NCBI GenBank assembly: GCA_026419785.1
Contig: JAODTK010005823.1
Location: 1 to 64,000 of the forward strand
Direction: 5' to 3'
DNA length: 64,000 bases
Source: Sclerodactyla briareus
Taxonomy: Eukaryota > Echinodermata > Holothuroidea > Dendrochirotida > Sclerodactylidae
Within the stretch, counting starts at the first letter, position 1, and each line of letters starts with the position of its first letter. The position numbers and the translations under genes were made by a program. The notes below the pieces were generated by a model. The model saw nothing but the letters and a program-made list of their open reading frames with translations. It searched no databases and had not been told where the DNA came from. Positions 47,939 to 59,214 of the stretch are shown here, in pieces.

Positions 47939-48457
47939 TTGATATGTCGCAGGGTTACAGAGCCCGACAAAATGCCCTCCAAGAAGAAGATGAAGTGGAA
48001 TGCAATGCAAATGCTGGAATGTGTAGCCGTGTTTGACTACTACTACAGGAAAATGTCGAATGAAAAATCAACATCAAGATTCCTGAGGCCACCGATTGTT
48101 GCGTTCAAGACTTTGGAGCCCGGGCCAATCCATTCGCACCAGGACAACTCAAACCCCTATGCCTCGGAGACAGAATCCCAGGGAGGTCATGGCGTGCACT
48201 CCGATCTACCTGCTATACCCAGTCAAGTCGACGGACGAACAGTAACAGTGGCTGGATCAGCATGGTTTAGTAAGCCATGTGTAGTGCCACCAGTGTGTCC
48301 AACTAAACATCCGGTATGGACAGACAAAAAGGGGGTATGGCTCATTGTATTGTTCACAAGTAGCCGCGCTTTAGATTGTGAAAAAGTTGTGAAGAGTCAC
48401 ATGGCCCACATCTATGGCACCAGAAGGAAATATGGTGCCCACACATTTGCCCCATAA
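47939..48457 (+). CDS. Unrecognised ORF, possibly transposase N-terminus
   Basis: A 172-codon open frame, one of the longest in the window. The more likely start is the ATG at 47972 (MPSKKKMKWNAMQMLECVAV), which opens a basic, helical N-terminus. Later parts include two Cys (VVPPVCPTKH, DCEKVV) but no clear zinc-finger spacing. It is followed by repeated ~125-bp segments and, 0.6 kb on, by a decayed hAT transposase on the same strand, so it may be the diverged N-terminal part of that element. No homology is claimed. Confidence 0.3.
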   Translation: MICRRVTEPDKMPSKKKMKWNAMQMLECVAVFDYYYRKMSNEKSTSRFLRPPIVAFKTLEPGPIHSHQDNSNPYASETESQGGHGVHSDLPAIPSQVDGRTVTVAGSAWFSKPCVVPPVCPTKHPVWTDKKGVWLIVLFTSSRALDCEKVVKSHMAHIYGTRRKYGAHTFAP

Positions 48458-48690
48458 GCCACAAAGAGGGGCAATCACCTGGATTGGAAGAAGTACCGTT
48501 ACCTTTGTGAAGTTGACGTGTGTTGAAGAGTCTCGACCCAGCACAGTGGTACCGGAGAAACATGCGGCCACAGTATCTGGCGAGAAGCTGGAAAAAGGCA
48601 TGGAAGTTGAGTGATGTTGAAGGGTCCTCGCCTGGCACTACGGCACCAGAGAAACATGACCCACACAGTATTCTGCAAGAAGCGGAACCG
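48365..48690 (+). repeat. ~125-bp imperfect tandem segments
   Basis: Three segments share 'gtggtaccggagaaacatg..cccaca' and 'gaagagtc(c)tcg' type blocks (centred near 48410, 48545 and 48650). Their translations share PEKHA/D motifs. The first segment overlaps the end of the 172-codon frame. Confidence 0.45.
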
Positions 48691-49479
48691 CCTGGAATTG
48701 AAGAAGACTTGGAGAAGTTGACAATAGTCGATAGTCGAGGTCTCAGCCTGAAAAAACACATGAATACATACATATTTACCTGTTCAGCCTAACTCAAGGA
48801 GGCATGAGATAGTGGGGAGAGTGGGAAGTACCAGTCTTCAATACATATTAGCCGAGTGGAAGATTTGCCCCAACGATGAGGGAGAAGACAAACGTTTACA
48901 AGACTCCTGCAGGAACCCCTCAGCCACTCGTACCGGTAAACCAACCTCCGATGAGACATACAGGTAACTTCCAACTGCACAAGACCTGCAAAGAGGCCAG
49001 AGTGATACACTCGATCATGAAAGCGGGACATATCAAATGGGCCCGCACCAACCAAGTTTTCCCAAGAAAATGAGCACTTTCGAAAGAAAAGTCGCAGGGT
49101 CCGTTTCAACCGCTGATTAGTACACTGCTTTCCCACACCCCCGACATAACCATGGAGACCGACCTCTGCCTTCTCGCGTCGTTTGCTTGTTGTTTCTACC
49201 CGGGCCGAACCGTTGGGGGAGGTAATGGATTGATGTAATTACTTTTCGGGTGATGAGTGTTTGCAAGTAAAAAGAAGGCAAACACAACACGGCATTTTCC
49301 TATCATGGCAAACTCTGCTGCCTGCTCTAGAGACTACGTGCCCGATGGCTCCCGATAATACAGGTGTTGATGGACCGGAGGCCTCAAAGAACGGCTTTAC
49401 CTACAGAAGGAGTATGACTTGGACGTACAAACACGAAGTCATCACTAATCACTGTTGATGTTGGGAGGACCTGAGTCGC

Positions 49480-50010
49480 TTGGGCCCTGGCCTGCCGGAG
49501 ACACCGGCGGTACTTTCACATTTCACCAACTCACGCCAATTGTACCTTGTGGGTTCTCTCGCCGGAAATGGTTTGATGAACGTGACATGAGACCATACAG
49601 AGTGACCTACTGCAGCCCTGAGTCCCAAAACTAGTTCGTCTCATTGCTAGCAGGCCAGGTAGAGACACAATCATCAGAGAATTCCGGATGGCAGATTTCT
49701 TCCGGTTTCCCGGCTGACACCACACCATGATTGACGCCCAAACAGAATTATCTTGCTGCGTACGCTATGTCAATGAAGTGGCCCAGCCAAAAGAGCGACT
49801 ACGATAAATCAAAGAACTGACTGACAAAACAGGGCAGGACATGGTACATCACCTGCTCGAGGTATAAGAAGAATGGCTTGGACACAGGAAGATCTTGTTT
49901 TCAGTCATATGATTATGCAGCATCAATGTCCAAAGCCACAGGTGCTCAAAGCTTGTTGGTCCAAAAACTCACAGGCCTAGGATGTTGTCAACAACCATTC
50001 ATATACAGGT
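49480..50010 (+). pseudogene. hAT-type transposase fragment (DUF4371-like)
   Basis: Short blocks in changing frames match the DUF4371 part of ZMYM-like/hAT transposases: RPYRVTYCSPESQN near 49594-49630, a segment with V-x-Y-V-N-E near 49764-49782, an ELTDKTGQDMVHHLLE-like block near 49818-49865, and FQSYDYAASMS near 49899-49930. This is the region around the second catalytic Asp of the RNase-H-like fold. The C-terminal dimerisation region is absent; the match stops near 50010. Many stops. Upstream sequence to 49100 may be part of it. Confidence 0.7.
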
Positions 50011-50279
50011 AAAATTAGAAGAGCATATTTACCACAAATTTCGATATTCTGGAAGTTTCTGTTTTAATACGCTGGTTACATATTTCAGGGAAATGATGAG
50101 GGAAAGAGTGAGGAAAACTTAAGCTTGAATGCTCTCCTAGGCCTACTGGCTTATTGTATACGTACCTCTTGTACCAAGACTGCAAACTTGTCCAGTATCC
50201 AAGTTTGCAACACCAGATGCCTAATTCCCCTCTTTGGTGATCTAATGGTTTTTGCTTTTGCCGTAACGCGCCCCAAATC

Positions 50280-50350
50280 CACTGTATCCGCAGCGTGCCC
50301 CCCCCCCCCCGAGAGCTCCCCCCCCCCCCCCCCACACCCCCCCACCTTCG
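50280..50350. repeat. Long C runs
   Basis: Two runs of 14-16 C plus a third of 7, separated by 'gagagct' and 'acac'. Not informative beyond length instability. Confidence 0.9.
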
Positions 50351-50439
50351 GAAGATTTTTGTGTTAGCTGCAACACTCCTTTAACACTTATGTTATCCCT
50401 ATTGACCTGAACTCGGCACACATGTTCGCCCCAGCACAT

Positions 50440-50905
50440 CTCTGATGAGTTCGAAAGTTGGTATCACTGCATGGACTATGCTGCTCATCTATTTTTCCCA
50501 AAAATGAAGTTTTGTTCCGATTCAAACGAAACTTGGTTGTATAGACCTAAGATTGGTGTCCTGAAACCATGTACAACAATTTTAAGGTCAACGCAGGTCC
50601 AAGTTGCGAGAAAAAATAGAGTTTGTTCTTTTCTTCTTCTCTTCTCTCCATATACACGAAACTTGGTGGTGTGGACTTTAGATGGTTTCCAAGGAAATAT
50701 GGTAATGATTTCAAGGTCACCAGGGGCCAATTTGGGCAAAATAGTTTACAATTTTTTCTTGGCTTTTGTGGGATATACACAAACTAGTGGTGTGTACTTC
50801 GTGGCCCACCCAAAACTTGCTTTCAAGTCACTGGAGGTCAATTTTTGTGAAATAGATACAATTTTTTTTCCTTGGATTCAACCAATTTTGCAATTTCACA
50901 AACTT
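50440..50905 (+). repeat. ~145-bp tandem array, three units
   Basis: Units near 50515-50640, 50650-50775 and 50770-50890 each hold 'acacgaaacttggtggtgtggac', 'tttcaaggtcac.ggggccaa' and 'atagtttacaatttttt'. Units contain AGGTCA-like half-sites. This is unrelated in sequence to the 300-bp array except for those half-sites. Confidence 0.75.
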
Positions 50906-52774
50906 TTGCTGCATTTGAGATTGAGGAACATGGACATTCATTGGGATTGAACCTGCATACTTGGTCAATTGATTTTGTCCCTTTAGATATATGAAAACCT
51001 GAATAACAATCATTCCATTCCATTGTTTGAAAGTGTTCTGACATACCAACAATGGGTAACCCCCAACATATTGGCTGAAAAAATCAGAAATCATACAGGA
51101 CTGGCTTATGGTTACTATCATGCGGACTTGGGACAATCAACAACACCAAATGGAATTGCATTGAATTTTTATAATGGATGCAATAGTCCGAGTTCCTCCC
51201 AGGAAAAAAGTTTTCATCACACTAGAATGATTGCTATATGGGTCCGACCAATTAGTGATATTCAGTAAACCTTCAATAGTATAACCTCCATCATTTGTCA
51301 CTGGATTTACTTCCGTTAGGAATGGAAACTGCCCGCTGTCAGCCATCGTTTTTTCAGTGAGCCATTGAGGTACTACTCCTGCATGCTGTAGCTACTAACA
51401 TGCATATACCCAGGTTAATCAACCTGCAAATTTTTTTTTATGTGGTATACAACTACGGCAGAATTGAGGGGATGGGGCTCTTTCGGTCCCAAATTGCCTC
51501 AATTATTTTTCCCTACACTAAAAATATAGGCCTTGGGGACTTACTTTTAGGGGCGATTTTGAGAGAGTGTAGAGGGCTGATAGCCCGGGCACTTGCTCTT
51601 GATCCGCCCCCCAGCAAGTACAGTACCTACATAACTGAGCGATATGGATATACTGAGGCAGGTACAAGAGTGCTGGTCTTGGTTATGCTATTCATCTGGT
51701 ACAGGGAGTAAGTCATACCCCGGTGGTTGCACCTCATTACTCAATATAGGGGTGGAGCACTAGCAGCTCCCACGGTGGTGTTCGTGGGAAAGACGTTTTG
51801 AGCTACAGGCCTCGCCTTGATTACGTCCCTCACGCGATGCAAGAGCTAGCTTGGGTTTGGGCCGGTCACCTTCAGAATTCCCTGAAGTGTGTGGCATGCT
51901 GGCTCGCAGTCTCTGCGGTTTGTCGGCCATCGGGAGGAGGGGGGTCACACAGGATCGAGCGAGGGTGGTGCATTGTGTGGCGACAAGGAAGTTCGTGATT
52001 ACACGAACACCCTGGTCCACTAATCTTTCTGCCACCAAAAAAAGGCCTTGATGTTCACCGGGCAGTATCCGACCAGCTGGTTTCCATTAATGAAGACTGC
52101 AGTGAGTTCTTGGCACCCAGATAGAGCACCACACCGGGAACCTGTGCTTTGAGTCCCCAGGCAAGGGAAAAGTTGGGCTTGAATCCATCCAACCCAGTTT
52201 CCCCCTCCATCGACCACACGGGTATTGTTATTGGGGGATGTTGAGGCACCCACAGGTGTCGAGAGCTCAATAATTCAATAAATAATATCAACCCTACAAA
52301 TGATTCACAGGAAGCATGGTAGTTCATTGTTTGTGTGTACACAATTTATATTCTTAATATTCATTTTTGGGGTAGAGGGGTGTCCTTAGCATGGTGAAGG
52401 CAACCCATCTGGGAGAAGGTCACTCTGATATAACAACTTCCATCTTTTTTAGTTGGGGGTTATTTTTGGGTAGATAGGAGCCGTTAGCCTTGGTTGGCAG
52501 GATACCTAGTTGTGTTTATGGTGGCACGAACAATTCACCAGATCCACGCCTTGGGGGTCTTGGTGGACAAAGGCCTTAGGTCCCCCTTGGGCACACAGTT
52601 TTGGTTGAACGTCAAGGAAGGGAATCCGGTTCGTAGAAAAGTCCGCCTCAACTATTATGACAGTAACCCGCAACGGTCAAAACCAACTGCGTGCATGAGA
52701 GACCCGGTACCCACCCGTGGAGGTGCCCGCACGGTAGGGGGGGGTGTCGATGAAGACCCATAGATAGTCATTCG

Positions 52775-53560
52775 TGTATGGCATCAGATTAAATTTCAGA
52801 GTAGTAGCAGGAAACATCGGTACGATGCGCGGTCGGTCTAGTGAGGTAGTTGAAACATTAGCCAGGAGAAGAATCGACCTCTGTAGCCTTCAGGAAGTAC
52901 GGTGGAAAGGTGCCTTCGCTAGAAGAATGATAACTGTAAGCCTTGCACGTATAAGTTTTTTCGTGGGTAGGTAACGGTAGTGGTAGCGGCGGTGCGGGCA
53001 TTTTGTTGGCAGAGAAGTGGATAGAAAAAGATGTTGAAGTTACGTCGTTTTAGCGACATAATTATGGTTATTAAATTCATAGTGAAATACAGATTGTCTC
53101 CGTGGGTCTTCGGTTACACGCCCCCCAGAGGGGTTTGAGTGATAGTATGAAGGAATGCTTTCTAATGACGCCTGTCTTGGTCTCCAGTTTTGGGTGACAT
53201 GAGCTTTTTCTAGTTGCTGGTGATTAAATGGCCATGTTGGGAAAGCTGCGGATGGCTACGAGGGTGCCTGGAGGGTTTCGGCTATGGTTAATAGGAATCC
53301 TGAAAGGTGAAAAATTATAGTTTTTTGATGCACAAATAGGTCATTGCGAATACTTTATATTCGGAAGCGTTGACAGTAGATTAAGTTATACTCCACCAGT
53401 CGGAACTCTAGCCGAAATAGATTATATTCGGTTCATAGGTGTTTCACAAAAATTCGTTAAGAATACAAAAGTTATGAGTCAGGTGAGGAGTGTGCTACTC
53501 AACCTAGCTATAGTGACCTCTCCGCTAAGTCAGTAATTAATGGCAAGAGACCCCACCTAG
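52775..53560 (+). pseudogene. Endonuclease of RTE-like LINE, broken
   Basis: Reads NIGTMRGRSSEVVETLARRR then IDLCSLQEVRWKGA (52820-52920), the first strand and the catalytic Glu motif (QE.RW) of APE-type endonucleases. A G-rich block (52976-53010), a 'gacataattatggttattaaattc' block (53056-53079) and the 'aagctgcggatggctacgagg' block (53243-53263) follow in order. Confidence 0.82.
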
Positions 53561-54049
53561 CTAGAAGGAGAGTTTGGAAGCTCACGGAACTGGTTTGCTA
53601 GAGGAATTCAGAGCAGCTGTAGAACAAGGTTTAGTGAACACAGTCAATGATTGCCACGTTGAAGATCCTGGTTGCCCTCAGGGTTTTGTCTCTTTAGGCT
53701 TCTGATAAGGTTGGTGCTGGTGGCTCCCGTCGCAGAGAAACCTGGTGGTGGAACGCTGAAGTGGATGTGCAATCAAGGAGAAAATGAAGCTTTTGGAAGA
53801 GTGGAACAGGAGGTGAGAGAACCGTATATAAAGGAGGGCGCAAGCGAATTGCAAAATCAAAGGTGTATCGGCTAAGGAGGAATCCGGAAATGATTAGCTT
53901 TCAGAACATCATGACCGCGATGAATGTTGAAAGGTGATGGTTTCAAAGATCGCGAAGCAAATTACTAAGACCACCAGAACGTGTAGATGCGGGTGTTAGA
54001 GACGATAATGATGAGTTAGCTCTTGATGATAGAGCAAAGAAAGAGGCTT

Positions 54050-54890
54050 GTGAGGAGCCCTATAAGCCGGTTACTAATGACGAGTTGAGTGGGACCATAT
54101 ACCTCTGCCGAGCAGACCCCATCCAGGGACTGGCTGTTAAGATAGAGAACAGGCGGGTTGAACAGGCTGTATCTCGCAGAAGTTGTCGGCAGTCCGCTGG
54201 TCCATCATGTGTACTGCATAGATTCTTAAGGCCCTCTGGTTATTGGCTCGACCTTATCACCAACCTAATTAATATACAATCGTTATGCCGGGCAAAGTCC
54301 CCATTGATTTGGAGCTCAGCTATATTATCAACTGCTCAAGGTAAAGGGATGCGTTTGAAAGAGGTCATTAGGAGGCTTGAACTGCTGGACCATGTTTATA
54401 AGTTGCAGAGACGTGCTTGTATAGACTATTAGAGACAGAGTGGGCATATTGATGACATGCAGTTTGGCTTTGTGCCGTGTCGTGGTACCATTGACGCTAT
54501 TTTGGCCGGCAAGCTACAAGAGAAGTCTTATATGCAAGAACAAGAAGTCTGTATTTGCTCATTCATTGACTTGGAGACAGCTTTCGATAGAAAGTCCCAC
54601 GGAGGTGATTTGGTGGGCAATGCTTAGACTAGGTGTTGAGGAATGGCTTGTCGTTCGTTGTTAGGTCTTTGTATGAGATTGCTAGAAGCTGTGTTAGTGT
54701 TAACGGTTCTTACAGTGACACTTTTGACGTGAGGTTGGCATGCACCAAGTTCGTGCGAGCCCCTGTTGTTCATCATAGTTTCTTCTGAAGCCTTGTCTAG
54801 TGAATTTAGAACTGGTTGCCCTTGGGAATTCTGTATGGCCAGATTATCTTGTGGCTGATCTCTGAGTATGGAGTTAACTGTGAAATTCAA
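54050..54890 (+). pseudogene. Reverse transcriptase of RTE-like LINE, broken
   Basis: Blocks in order: MQFGFVPCRGTIDAILAG at 54459-54512, a C-I-C-S-F-I-D-L-E-T-A-F-D-R palm block at 54551-54592 with the first catalytic Asp, RLGVEEWLVVR near 54625-54660, and the region of the Y-A-D-D box near 54830-54850, where the reading is damaged. The R-G-T-x-D-A pattern is usual in this class. Confidence 0.85.
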
Positions 54891-55049
54891 TAGATGGAAG
54901 AATGGTTTAGAGAGTAACGGACTTAAGTAAGGTTAACATGATGAAGACTAAAAGTTTATGGTCTGCAGTCCTGATGGTGCCCCCAGTTGTTTAGCTCTGG
55001 CAATTGGCCCTGCTCTATTCGTAGGCAAGGGTGTTGGCAGTAATTCTAT

Positions 55050-55150
55050 CTTTCTGCAACATTGCAACACTGGGTTCACAATAGATGTCTGTGGGTGTAA
55101 GTGGTAGTTTGAATGCTGTTTTAGATTTTAGGTGTAAGAATTGTACAGGA
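55050..55150 (+). pseudogene. PHD-like Cys/His cluster between RT and C-terminus
   Basis: Codons around 55054-55085 spell, in shifting frames, Cys-x2-Cys, a Trp-Val-His and a Cys. In the following open frame, FRCKNC at 55124-55141 gives a closing Cys-x2-Cys. The pattern C-x2-C ... WVH-x2-C ... C-x2-C resembles half of a PHD/RING-type zinc fold. Two one-base shifts lie inside it, so this is inferred, not read in one frame. Confidence 0.5.
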
Positions 55151-55179
55151 GAAGTTAGATCTTTTTTAGAGCAGCCAGA

Positions 55180-55800
55180 GACATTGGTTGTTGGTGAGGA
55201 CTCCCTGGAGTCGGTGGATAAGTTTTGTTATTTCGTGATAGGCTTAGTGCTGCAGGTGTGGCAGGGTACAGTTCAGTGGCTAGATTAGAAGTTGGCGGGG
55301 GAGAAGTTTAAGAGAGCTTTTGCCATTGCTCACGCCTAAGTGTTCTCAATCATATGACGGAGGATTTTTGAGGGCTTGTGTCCAGGAGCTTTTGCTTTAT
55401 GGCATTCGCCCTGGGCCAGTGAAAGCAGATGACTTGACTAGAAGGGGACAGAAATGATATGAGACTGATTAGATGGGATGTTATGCGGTGTGACCTTGAA
55501 GGAAAGGAAGCCTTCTGATGAGCTGAGAGAAACCGCTTGGACCTTGCTAAAATCAGCAAGTGTGTCCAGAGTCGCAGATTGAGGTTTGGCCACGTCAAAG
55601 AATGCAGGATGATAACTGTGTAAAGAAGTCTAGGGAGGGGGTTCAAGGTAACAGGTCGTCGTGGTAGAGGTAGGCCCCGGAAAACCTGGGAGGATGTTGT
55701 TCGTAGTGATCTAGCAGTAATTGGTAGAGACTGTGCTCTCGCACAGAATAGGGTATTGGAAGCGGTCTTGCTGTCAGTCCCCCCTCCCCCGTCACCCATG
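55180..55800 (+). pseudogene. C-terminal region of RTE-like LINE
   Basis: LVVGEDSLESVDKFCY (55187-55234) is the strand after the RT thumb. Later blocks resemble R-M-I-R-W near 55462, LRFGHV near 55580 and GRRGRGRPRKTWEDVVRSDL near 55653-55710, the usual end of LINE proteins of this group. The GAT tail follows. Confidence 0.8.
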
Positions 55801-55879
55801 CCAGCATGGAACATTGACGTAAAACGTTTATGATGATGATGATAATAACACTACCAGTCAGAATCATTGAAAAAGCCCA

Positions 55880-56115
55880 GTTCACTGGTCTGTACTTTCT
55901 TGTATTCAAAGGTTCTTGAAGAGATTGCAGACCAGGAATTTGTCACCTATCTCGGCTGGAATAGGAATGCAAACGGCTGCCCCCCCCAAAAAAAAACAGC
56001 TAGGTAGCAAACGTGGACCTTTTGCAACTGATAACCCTGCAGTATAGAGCCAAGATCTTCTGCAGTCATTTGAAAACAAATATTAATGGTGGTTGTGGGT
56101 TATAGGAAGGACGTG
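55880..56115 (+). repeat. Direct repeat D, copy 1
   Basis: Matches 58205-58425: 'tgtattcaaaggt.cttgaagaga.tgcagaccaggaat..gtcacc', 'aactgataa', 'agagc.aagatcttctgc..tcatttgaaa', and 'ggtggttg.gggttat'. It directly follows the LINE tail. Probably the 3' part of an unrecognised element. Confidence 0.75.
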
Positions 56116-58204
56116 CCCCAATTGTGATCACCGGTGACATGGAGTTAGATGTCGTCTGGGGTGTATTTGGATTAGGCACGGCACCTGAGCCCACCATCGA
56201 CCTGGTTAACCAATTTGGACCTGGGCGGATTTTTGGAGAGAGCGAGCCACTCCACAGAAGGAACTGTGTTTTGTTACACCTGGCACAGTGAAGGTCTCAC
56301 TACATCACCATAAGCCCCTTGAAGAGAGATACAACTGGTTTTGCTGAGTTTTGTTTCATGATTAAGTTATCCATGAGGCTCCAGTTAGTCAGGGAGGATG
56401 CGACGGGTGGGGGAGGGGAAGGGTGGGGGGGGGAAGACCTGAACAGCACCAGCCCTGGACACTACCCCTTAAGGCAGTGATAATCCTTGAAGGATGCCTT
56501 GCAATTCACTTTCAGCTTTTCCAAAGTCGTTAACGTTAATTATGCGTGCTTATCTGGTTTTAGTATGGAGGTATTCTTCCTTTGTACATCAGATTCTCTG
56601 AACTGGGTGGGTACCCATGGGGAGCTCCCTCAATCCTTATGAGCCCTCAGACCCAGAACTTAAAAAGGCTTTGTTGCGCAATAACACAATGTGCCGTGGG
56701 AAACAGCGACCCCCAAATGTTTCCCATAGTCACTGATAGGCTCCAGGGGTCAACACGAATCTGAAGGAGGAGCCAGGAAAGGAGACTCTTCTAAAGAAAA
56801 GTGCTTATTGGAAAAAGATAACAAACATTCTAATACTGGAAACTGGACAAAGGAAAACATTACTCATTTGAGAGGCAGTAGTAAAGTTGAATTTGATGAG
56901 AATGTACACACATGCATGAGCCACCTGTGCGTGGCCGAAAAGAATGCATCGGTTTGGTCAATGTGAATAAGATAGGGAACATTGGTAGGCCATCAAATGT
57001 GACATGAATGTAGTTTAGACAAAGTAAATTGATTCAATCAGTTTCTTGCTACAAAACAGAGAGGTACCATGTGAAATGGAAAGTGTTCTTTGCCAGACCA
57101 CAGTGAGGGAAAGAAGATGAAGTAGAGCTAGATTCATAACAAAGCTGAAGAAATCATGGCAGGTGGGAAGCAAGCTCTAATCTTCCAAATGGATGGACAA
57201 AACCAACACTGGGCCATGACATGTGACATAGCAATAAGTTCCAGGGACCGCGATCTCTTGGAGAAATAGTTGCAAATTAGAACAAGAGTCCAATCACTAA
57301 CGATGAGATCACTGACGGAAGCTAAGCATATGAGAAGAAGCGATACACAACATCTGGCAGTATCCGCCATGAGATTTTGTTAATGATAAGGGGAAGGGAA
57401 GCATACAAACGCTCATATAGACTCGCAAAGCAAGTGAGAGAAAAATGTGAGGTGCTTGAGTTCTGGCATATAACAGGTGTTACAAGCTAAATCCCTAGAA
57501 GTGAGCACATTTCAAACAATAGGAAAAAAAACATATAGGCTTAGTTGGTTGAAGCTCAGATAAGCCTTGACATGATAACCTTTAAATTTTGCTGCTATAT
57601 ATCAAAGATAACTCTGGGATATCCGATGTGGCATATAGAGCCTGTGCACCCCAGCAACAGACCTACCGACGTGAACTCAGGTAGTAAAGGAACAGAATTA
57701 TTGTGTATTGTACCCACCCTACAAAGATAGTGTGGCTTCCGGAGGAGATTTGTCTGCGACTGTTAAGGGGGAATTTCGAAGCACAGTCAGCTGATTGTGG
57801 ACGTTGGGGATGAAATTCGGGTCCAAACTTCCCTGGTGATGGAAAGTGGATCGGCAAAACCGACCATGTGTTAATTTTACTTTTACAAATCATTACTGAT
57901 TCAGGTTCCTATGTCGAGTGATGAAGGCAAATGCCCGCATTGAGAGTATGAGGCTCTCAGCAAACATCTAGCAGATTTGTGACGCGCCTATGGGAAACTG
58001 TGAGGGAAGGTTGTGAGGGGGTTGCACATACAAAGTGTCATTAGTATAAGGGGGGCTACAAGTTCTGCGATGGTGTTGTGTCTGAGATTTCAAGATGAAA
58101 ATTCCTCTCAGGTGCAAACGGATTGAGCACTTGTGGTTCCCCGTTATACAGATTATTGGGCAACAAACTCCAGCACATTCGGCCAATAGCAATTAAGGTT
58201 GGTG
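56116..58204 (+). other. Unassigned region, possible retroelement remnant
   Basis: Between the two D copies. At 57805-57960 a GDEIRVQT block with following basic residues vaguely resembles the C-terminal part of a gypsy-type integrase. Upstream (57140-57370) a plus-strand reading with EEIMAGGKQAL could belong to the same protein. Both matches are weak. The 56400-56440 stretch is G-rich. Confidence 0.25.
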
Positions 58205-58430
58205 TCACCTTTGTATTCAAAGGTCTTGAGAGACTGCAGATCAGGAATACGTCACCCATCCCGGAGGAAGAGATTACAATGAGAGGCTGCCCAAGAAAAA
58301 GGCGCAAACGGACATTTGGAGAAATCGCAACTGACTGATAAACTCTTCAGTTGATAGAGCAAAGATCTTCTGCCTTCATTTGAAACAACATAATTGAAGG
58401 GCGGTTGGTGGGTTATCTGAAGTTAGTACC
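58205..58430 (+). repeat. Direct repeat D, copy 2
   Basis: Second copy of 55880-56115. Here the frame is open and reads FVFKGLERLQIRNTSPIPEE then GCPRKRRKRTFGEIATD and a stop at about 58340, a basic C-terminus. The first copy is frameshifted in the same stretch. Confidence 0.75.
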
Positions 58431-58679
58431 TCAAAATGTTATTGTGACGCCAGAGCTGTCCAATACACTCCTCCGTACATTAGTAACATTATCGCCTAAG
58501 TGTGACAAGTGATCACGTACACTCCTCTCACATCGGAAGACTCTAAAGATCAGTAGTTACTCTGTATGGTGTCATTTGTAGACGTTTGACAATAGCGGTA
58601 TGTGAGAAATTGTTTTCTTGCTAATTATCAATATGAAGAGATTGGTTGAGTGCTTATCTACGGGCCTGATCGGTAAGCC

Positions 58680-59110
58680 CACGATGGAGTTAGCAATGGA
58701 CTATTTCATTTCGGCTCTGGGTGACCGAGATATTAGGGTAGCGGGCGTCGGGGGGACCCCAAGGACTCGGCCGAGGCTTTTTTGACCCTGGTTTTGGAGA
58801 TTGAAGCTATAGATCGGGTGGACGGCATTCGTAAGACCAAGAAGTGGTGCACACGTGGGTAAGCAGGAACAGGAAGATTTGACCCTTAGAATGAGCAAGA
58901 TAGGGTTGCAGTTGGATATCTGGAGGAGGCAGAGTTGCAAAAATGTACAACTTTTCCCGGAGCCTGGGGTGACCTCGCATGTTCCTGGGGGGTCCGTCTG
59001 CACCCATGGGTCCATCTGTATCTGGTCCAAGGTCAGGGGTAGCGAGACAGTACCAGTGCTGGCATTGTGGGAAATGGGGGCACATTAGTAAATCTGTCCC
59101 GTGAAAGTTA
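58680..59110 (+). pseudogene. Gag C-terminus with zinc knuckle, broken
   Basis: ELAMDYFISALGDRDIRV near 58688-58741 is a typical end of the gypsy capsid. At 59057-59100 the bases encode C-W-H-C-G-K-W-G-H-I-S-K and then Ser-Val where the last Cys is expected, so three of four zinc ligands of the C-x2-C-x4-H-x4-C knuckle remain. Confidence 0.75.
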
Positions 59111-59214
59111 GGGGAACGGCAAGTTCAGTTGAGATTGTTGGATCATCCCTTGAATGTAGTGATACGGTCACTCGAGGCAAGGGAGTGGTGTAAGGGAAGT
59201 AAGTATGTATGTGG

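Larger units (their letters stand above)
51700..55850 (+). mobile_element. RTE-like LINE with PHD-like zinc cluster, decayed
   Basis: A plus-strand non-LTR element: a 5' region (about 51700-52770), endonuclease (52775-53560), reverse transcriptase (54050-54890), Cys/His cluster (55055-55145), C-terminal region (55180-55800), then a tail of GATGATGATGATAATAA at 55831-55847. The 5' end is not certain. Frames break repeatedly. The endonuclease start and the (GAT)n tail suit RTE-like elements; the exact clade is not fixed. Confidence 0.8.

Noticed and set aside
55880..58430. Direct repeat D as LTRs of a 2.5-kb element
   Set aside because: No TG...CA ends, no purine tract or primer site, and the second copy is coding up to a stop, unlike an LTR.
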